From Candidatus Saccharimonadota bacterium (lineage in GTDB: Bacteria > Patescibacteriota > Saccharimonadia > Saccharimonadales > Saccharimonadaceae), in NCBI GenBank assembly GCA_017510305.1, contig JAFWNO010000025.1, positions 1-17,094 on the forward strand: DNA of 17,094 nucleotides. Direction: 5' to 3'. The number at the start of each line of letters is the position of its first letter. Positions within the stretch are counted from its first letter, which is position 1. Positions 13,352 to 17,094 of the stretch are shown here, piece after piece. The position numbers and the translations under genes are program-made. The notes beneath the pieces are model-generated. The model saw nothing but the letters and a program-made list of their open reading frames with translations. It had not been told where the DNA came from and did not search any database.

Positions 13352-14278
13352 CTAATGAAAGAGCATGTCATAAGCTTGATGGTATCTACGGATAGTCTTT
13401 GTGACTACTGCATCCGGCAAAGGCTTTTGACTTGCGCCGGGATGTGCCGTCAGGAAATCTCTTACGACCTGCTTGTCAAAGCTTTGCTGTGGCTTGCCCT
13501 CGGCATAGCCATCTACCGGCCAAAACCGCGATGAATCCGGAGTCAATACTTCGTCTGCCAGATACATCTCACCGTCAGAGCCTACACCAAACTCAAATTT
13601 AGTATCGGCGATGATAATCCCACGATGCCTTGCATATTCCTCTGCTGCGCGATAAATTGCCAGTGACCAATCTTTAGCCTTCTTTGCTAATTCTTTGCCT
13701 CTACCGGGGAACTTCTTTTCGATAATATCTGCCGTCATTACGTAAGTAATGTGTTCGTCATGGCCATTTGCCGCCTTTGTCGTTGGAGTGTAAATCGCCT
13801 CGGGTAGCTTGCTTGCCTCTGTCAGACCAGGCACCAGCTCTATTCCACAAACTTTACCAGAAGATCGGTAGCTCTTTAGCCCCGAGCCAGTCAGATATCC
13901 GCGCACGATGCATTCTATTGGCAGCATCTCCAGTCGCTTCATCAGCGTAGCTCTACCTTCGTAGGGCCCTTTGCCAAACATCGCATACGGCGTACCAGGT
14001 GCGAAGTCGCAAGGCATATATGCTACTTTAATGTTACGAAGCTCTACTGTTAGTGAGTCTGACAGTGTTGCTAGCTTGGCTGCTTCTGCAATTTGCTCGC
14101 ACCATCTGGCAGACATCTCTGTCAAAATCTTCCCCTTGTCAGGGATAAAAGTCGGCAGCACTTTGTCAAAAGCCGAAATCTTGTCGCTTGCGTAGAATAC
14201 CAGCTCGTCCGTATCATTTGTGTAGACCTCACGGATCTTGCCAGTCTTCAGTAGTTTCCAGTCGTTCTTAATATCCAT
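13352..14278 (-). CDS. purC: SAICAR synthase (phosphoribosylaminoimidazole-succinocarboxamide synthase)
   Basis: 308 residues. It joins aspartate to CAIR with ATP in de novo purine synthesis. Seen: GKIREVY at residues 13-19, SDKISAFD at 31-38, IECIVRGYLTGSG at 121-133, DTKFEFG at 225-231 and DEVLTPDSSRFW at 242-253, all family signatures. The length fits the longer ADE1-like form rather than the shorter form of about 240 residues. ATG 14278 follows TAGGAGGG. It is alone: no other purine gene is nearby, and reduced CPR genomes usually lack the full pathway, so its role here is unclear. It is divergent from rpmF, and the two promoters overlap. The stop is TAG. Confidence 0.95.
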   Translation of the reverse strand: MDIKNDWKLLKTGKIREVYTNDTDELVFYASDKISAFDKVLPTFIPDKGKILTEMSARWCEQIAEAAKLATLSDSLTVELRNIKVAYMPCDFAPGTPYAMFGKGPYEGRATLMKRLEMLPIECIVRGYLTGSGLKSYRSSGKVCGIELVPGLTEASKLPEAIYTPTTKAANGHDEHITYVMTADIIEKKFPGRGKELAKKAKDWSLAIYRAAEEYARHRGIIIADTKFEFGVGSDGEMYLADEVLTPDSSRFWPVDGYAEGKPQQSFDKQVVRDFLTAHPGASQKPLPDAVVTKTIRRYHQAYDMLFH

Positions 14279-14321
14279 TTCTTTCCCTCCTAAAGAACAA
14301 ACTTTAATAAGTTGCTAATCA

Positions 14322-14350
14322 ATTCTATCATAATTTGCATTTTTTTTCAA
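14322..14350 (-). promoter_or_regulatory. Promoter of purC
   Basis: On the minus strand -35 TTGAAA (14350-14345), a 17-nt spacer, and -10 TAGAAT (14327-14322) preceded by TG-A. It overlaps the rpmF promoter on the other strand. Confidence 0.75.
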
Positions 14351-14363
14351 GGTGTGGTAATAT
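14335..14363 (+). promoter_or_regulatory. Promoter of the rpmF-nusB-Nudix-rnc operon
   Basis: -35 TTGCAT (14335-14340), a 17-nt spacer, and -10 TAATAT (14358-14363) preceded by TG-G. Bases 14335-14350 are shared with the purC promoter, so polymerase cannot occupy both at once. Confidence 0.75.
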
Positions 14364-14402
14364 AGAACAAAGTTATATATATCAAGTTAAAGGAGCACAT
14401 TA

Positions 14403-14579
14403 ATGCCTGAACCAAAAAAGCAATCCAGCCCTAGAAAGACCGGCCTTCGCCGTAGTCATCTCCGGCTTAAACTTGCTAAAAACGTAAATAGCAAGTCCCC
14501 AGTAAAAGTTTTTGAAACTGCCAAAAAGACCCCTAATCTAAAGGTTAAAACAATAAAGAAGAAGGGCTCAAGTAAATAA
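14403..14579 (+). CDS. rpmF: Ribosomal protein bL32
   Basis: 58 residues, very basic. The start MPEPKKQSSPRKTGLRRSH fits the bL32 pattern (P-PKK--S--R---RRSH), and the C-terminal half is Lys-rich. The CxxC zinc pair of many bL32 proteins is absent, so this is a zinc-free form. It belongs to the large ribosomal subunit near the peptidyl transferase region. AAAGGAG lies six bases before ATG 14403. Its stop TAA is followed at once by the nusB ATG. Linkage of rpmF to rnc is common in bacteria and supports the call. A generic basic small protein is the alternative. Confidence 0.82.
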   Translation: MPEPKKQSSPRKTGLRRSHLRLKLAKNVNSKSPVKVFETAKKTPNLKVKTIKKKGSSK

Positions 14580-15158
14580 ATGGCAAGCAATCGGCATTTA
14601 GGTAGAATTATATCATTACAGAGCTTATACGAATATGAGTTTCGTAATAAGGCGGGCGATACCACAGCCGAAATCGATACTATTGTCGCCAAAAATATCG
14701 AGCCTTACTCTAAAGCGCTTGGCGATACTGAATTCGTATATCAGCTTACAAAAGGTGTAGTAGATCACATCAAGGAACTTGATGATGCTCTGCGCCCCCT
14801 TGCCCCAGAGTGGCCACTAGATACTATCGCATCAGTAGATAGAAATACTTTGCGCATTGGTCTTTATGAGCTTTCCTCTGGTAATGTCCCCCCAAAGGTC
14901 GCAATCAACGAAGCCGTCGAGTTAGCCAAAGCTTTCGGCTCGGATAATTCCTCACGCTTTATTAACGGCGTGTTAGGCACAGCCTATAAGCAGCTTGGGC
15001 TTGAGGAAAAAGAAGGAACTAATGAACAACAAAAATCAGATAAAGAGGCAAAGGCCAAGCCAGATGAGGCCAAGCAATCGGCCCCAGCAGCCGAGAAAAA
15101 GGCCGGCAAGCCGTCCTCAGACTCAGCAGAGGAAGGTGCCGGAGGCTCTACCGAATAG
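14580..15158 (+). CDS. nusB: Transcription antitermination protein NusB with a low-complexity tail
   Basis: 192 residues. Residues 1-141 are a NusB domain, all helical: [17 protein letters not shown] at the start, then [29 protein letters not shown] and RFINGVLGT. NusB with S10 binds boxA RNA and supports antitermination and rRNA transcription. Residues 142-192 are an added tail of Glu, Lys, Ala, Pro and Ser, disordered by composition and not part of usual NusB (about 130-150 residues). The start touches the rpmF stop, so translation is probably coupled. The tail is encoded in DNA that also encodes the start of the Nudix protein in another frame. The stop is TAG. Confidence 0.93.
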   Translation: MASNRHLGRIISLQSLYEYEFRNKAGDTTAEIDTIVAKNIEPYSKALGDTEFVYQLTKGVVDHIKELDDALRPLAPEWPLDTIASVDRNTLRIGLYELSSGNVPPKVAINEAVELAKAFGSDNSSRFINGVLGTAYKQLGLEEKEGTNEQQKSDKEAKAKPDEAKQSAPAAEKKAGKPSSDSAEEGAGGSTE

Positions 15159-15657
15159 ATATCAAGAGTCTGCCTTCTCTAAACTTCGCACAAAAGTTTT
15201 TAAACGGCGCCCAGTTATTCAAGAAATCGTTCGTGAGCCTACCGCTGGCGGCATTGTCTTTCGCATGAGCAAAGACCAAAAAGACATCGAGATTTTGTTG
15301 ATTCAAGATTCTAAAAACCGCTGGACGATTCCCAAGGGCCACATCGAGCACGGCGAAACTGCCAAGCAGACGGCTATCCGCGAGATAGATGAGGAGACCG
15401 GCCTCACTCATATTCAAGTCCTCACTTGGCTTGGCAAAATTCATTTTAAATATCGCCGCCTAGATAAACTAGTCTTGATGACTACTCAGATTTACCTTGT
15501 CCGCTCTCTAGATGATAGTGAGATTCCTCAGAAAGAAAAGTGGATGAACGGTATCAAATGGTTTAGTTTCTCTGAAGCCCTAGATGCCATCGAATACGAA
15601 GACATCGAGAAGTTAATGTTAATTGCCAAAAAGAAAATACGTTCAGGAGAAGTATAA
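15022..15657 (+). CDS. Nudix hydrolase with a basic N-terminal tail
   Basis: 211 residues from ATG 15022. The Nudix box at residues 96-118 is complete: G-x5-E-x7-RE-I-x-EE-x-GL, preceded by RWTIPKGH. This makes it an Mg-dependent hydrolase of nucleoside diphosphate-linked compounds. The WTIPKGHIE context resembles Ap4A/(di)nucleotide polyphosphate hydrolases, but the substrate is not determined. Residues 1-60 are a Pro/Arg/Gln-rich basic tail. I chose ATG 15022, behind AAGGA, over the TTG at 14995, which has no ribosome site; ATG 15064 is a further option. The first 137 nt overlap nusB in another frame. The stop TAA overlaps the rnc ATG (TAATG). Confidence 0.88.
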   Translation: MNNKNQIKRQRPSQMRPSNRPQQPRKRPASRPQTQQRKVPEALPNRYQESAFSKLRTKVFKRRPVIQEIVREPTAGGIVFRMSKDQKDIEILLIQDSKNRWTIPKGHIEHGETAKQTAIREIDEETGLTHIQVLTWLGKIHFKYRRLDKLVLMTTQIYLVRSLDDSEIPQKEKWMNGIKWFSFSEALDAIEYEDIEKLMLIAKKKIRSGEV

Positions 15658-16412
15658 TGTATTTAACTAGAGATATGATTGATGAATACCAAGATTTTGC
15701 CAAAGAGCGGCTTGGTTTTGAGTTTAAAAATGTCGACTTGCTCGTGACCGCCCTAACCCACCGCAGTTACGTCAACGAGCATAAAAAATCTGGCGCCGAT
15801 CATAACGAGCGTCTAGAATTCCTCGGTGATGCCATCTTGGAACTTGTCAGTTCGGACTACCTCTATAAAACTTATAATAAGCCCGAAGGTACCATGACTG
15901 TCTGGCGCTCTGCACTTGTGCGCACCGAGTCTATCGGCGATGCTGGCGAAAAACTTGGCTATCTGCCGCTTATTCGCTTGTCTAAAGGCGAAAAGGGCAA
16001 CACCGAGCGCGCTCATGCCTCTATCGTGGCGGATTGTTTCGAGGCCTTAATTGGCGCAATTTACCTAGACCAAGGTTTTGATACGGCCAAGGATTTTATC
16101 TATAAACACATCATTTCTAAAGCCGACGAAGTTATCCATGGCGACGATTGGCGCGATCCAAAGACCTACCTCCAAGAATTTGCCCAAAAATACGACGGCG
16201 TCACCCCGCAATACCAATTAATCAAAGAGGAAGGCCCAGACCATGACAAGACTTTTACTATTGCTCTGCGTGTTGGTAAATATACCCGCGGCACCGGCAC
16301 CGGCAAGTCCAAGCAAGATGCTCAAGAAATGGCTGCCCGCGAGGGAATTAAATACTACAAGTCCACTCTCACCCCAGAAGAGCTTCGTGTTTTCAACGAA
16401 AATCTAGACTAA
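15657..16412 (+). CDS. rnc: Ribonuclease III
   Basis: 251 residues. It cleaves double-stranded RNA, including rRNA precursors and hairpins. The signature ERLEFLGDA lies at residues 51-59, giving metal ligands E51, E54 and D58, and D126 and E129 (ADCFEALIGA) complete the site. A double-stranded-RNA-binding domain covers about 163-240 (DPKTYLQEFAQ..., GTGKSKQDAQEMAA). Size and order are standard. AGGAG (15645-15649) precedes ATG 15657, which overlaps the Nudix stop by one base. It is the last gene of the rpmF operon. Notably, the same window holds long hairpins in leuS and a foldback that would be possible substrates if transcribed (inference). Confidence 0.96.
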   Translation: MYLTRDMIDEYQDFAKERLGFEFKNVDLLVTALTHRSYVNEHKKSGADHNERLEFLGDAILELVSSDYLYKTYNKPEGTMTVWRSALVRTESIGDAGEKLGYLPLIRLSKGEKGNTERAHASIVADCFEALIGAIYLDQGFDTAKDFIYKHIISKADEVIHGDDWRDPKTYLQEFAQKYDGVTPQYQLIKEEGPDHDKTFTIALRVGKYTRGTGTGKSKQDAQEMAAREGIKYYKSTLTPEELRVFNENLD

Positions 16413-16415
16413 TTC

Positions 16416-16436
16416 CAAAAATGTCTAGCATTTTTG
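16416..16436 (+). terminator. Weak intrinsic terminator after rnc
   Basis: CAAAAATG (16416-16423), loop TCTAG, CATTTTTG (16429-16436). It is A+T-rich with the T run inside the stem, so probably weak. Confidence 0.5.
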
Positions 16437-16446
16437 ATTATGTTTG

Positions 16447-16455
16447 TGCTATAAT
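16447..16455 (+). promoter_or_regulatory. Extended -10 promoter of the second surface gene
   Basis: TG-C-TATAAT, with TATAAT at 16450-16455. Transcription should begin near 16462, giving a leader of about 28 nt that holds AAGAAGAGG (16470-16478). This shows that the gene is transcribed even while its frame is closed. Confidence 0.75.
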
Positions 16456-16469
16456 TAAAATAAGCATTT

Positions 16470-16586
16470 AAGAAGAGGTAATATTTCAAATGAGAACTAA
16501 AATTCGTCTGGGGGGGGGGGGTATAAAAGCTATTTAACTATCTTTCGCGGAACTGCTATTTTGCTTTCCGCATTTTTGTTGTCTTA
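16470..16586 (+). repeat. Direct repeat, copy 2: leader and signal-peptide region of surface genes
   Basis: Matches 1-114 except for a few bases just before the ATG and two extra G in the tract. Both copies point the same way and enclose about 16.4 kb of mostly housekeeping genes. Confidence 0.95.
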
Positions 16587-17094
16587 TATCTCATCTAGTC
16601 TTATCTCTCCAGTAAACAACACCTCCGCCACCTCCCCTTCCACCATCTCCGGCTCAGACACCGCTCCTGTTTCTGTTTCAGTATCAAATAGTCCTCTCGC
16701 CTATTATATTTCTGTAAGTAGTAGTCATGGTAGTGCTGGTACTCCAGTATCTCTAAATTACTCTCAAGATGGCAGTACTGGCGGCATACTAGGTAATGTA
16801 GTATCTAGTTCAGATAATGTCTATTTAGAAACTAATAGTCCACTTAATCATCAATTACTATTATCTACTTCCGGTACTCATAGTGAATCTACTATTCCTA
16901 GCAGTATAGTAGCTAATAACCTAACTGGCACCAATACTAAAGAATCTTCTGGTAGTCTGGTTACTAATACCTATATTGCGCCAGTAGGTAATACTACTAC
17001 TAGTTCTCTAAACTCTGCTACGGCTTTATCTAATAATACTTGGGGCTTTGCCTTAAGTAGCACTACTCCAGGTATAGTAACTAATAACTTCAAT
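16490..17094 (+). CDS. Exported surface protein, phase-variable, OFF state, cut by window end
   Basis: ATG 16490 begins MRTKIRL as in the first surface gene, but the twelve-G run shifts the frame and translation stops at TAA 16535-16537 after 15 residues. From TAT at 16522, the frame that continues in the first gene stays open to the window end (191 codons): YKSYLTIFRGTAILLSAF, then a Ser/Thr-rich region with NNTWGFALSS, matching NNTWGYSLSS of the first protein, and GGILGNVVSSSDNVYLETNS, matching its GILSTVTDNVNVYTNT segment. It is thus a paralogue with the same N-terminal plan, not a decayed gene. Ten or thirteen G would restore it. The C-terminal domain is outside the window. The role is inferred to be as for the first protein. 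Confidence 0.85.
16510..16521 (+). repeat. Poly-G tract (12 G), out-of-frame contingency locus
   Basis: Twelve consecutive G in the same place as the ten-G run at 40-49. This length gives GGT ATA AAA GCT ATT TAA after the tract, an early stop. Long G runs are prone to sequencing error, so the exact count needs read-level support. Confidence 0.85.

Noticed and set aside
13341-13355. Four-codon frame ATG GCT ATG CTC TAA behind GGAGG on the plus strand
   Set aside because: It is too short to judge, and it overlaps the end of purC on the opposite strand. Most likely chance.
14995-15021. TTG start for the Nudix protein
   Set aside because: No ribosome site precedes it. ATG 15022 has AAGGA at suitable distance.
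16490-17094. Second surface gene as a decayed pseudogene
   Set aside because: The only defect is the G-run length. The rest of the frame is open to the window end, and promoter and ribosome site are intact.

Overview
The window reads like a compact chromosome segment from a Patescibacteria/CPR bacterium, most likely a Candidatus Saccharibacteria (TM7) relative. This is inferred from gene content and layout, not from a marker-gene comparison. Supporting signs are very short intergenic spaces, extended -10 promoters placed directly on start codons, an rpmF-nusB-Nudix-rnc cluster, Ser/Thr/Asn-rich exported proteins with a FISUMP-like domain, and many standalone small genes. All confident genes end in TAA or TAG, and none in TGA.

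Layout. (1) 1-1825: an exported surface protein whose eighth to tenth codons lie in a run of ten G, in frame. (2) 1826-2450: a gene-free stretch with a long foldback (1847-2021) and a probable structured RNA gene (about 2080-2364) with its own promoter. (3) 2451-6176: dnaE, the replicative DNA polymerase, apparently leaderless. (4) 6209-10587: four WG-repeat protein genes of unknown function in similar promoter/leader/terminator settings, interleaved with a SpoU-family RNA methyltransferase and tsaC (tRNA t6A synthesis). (5) 10657-13296: leuS, interrupted in frame by two copies of a G+C-rich palindromic element, each framed by its own inverted arms. (6) 13352-14278: purC on the minus strand, divergent from and sharing promoter DNA with the next operon. 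(7) 14403-16412: rpmF-nusB-Nudix-rnc, tightly packed and partly overlapping. (8) 16490-17094: a second surface protein gene that begins with the same 114-nt sequence as the first. Its G run is twelve long, so it is out of frame.

How the parts fit together. The housekeeping genes cover replication, tRNA charging and modification, ribosome structure, transcription antitermination and RNA processing. Around and between them lies variable material: a pair of surface proteins built for ON/OFF switching by G-tract slippage, a family of WG-repeat cassettes, an RNA gene and two kinds of foldback DNA. The strongest candidates for something undescribed are the protein-coding palindromic element in leuS with its site-specific inverted arms, and the phase-variable surface protein pair seen here in opposite states.
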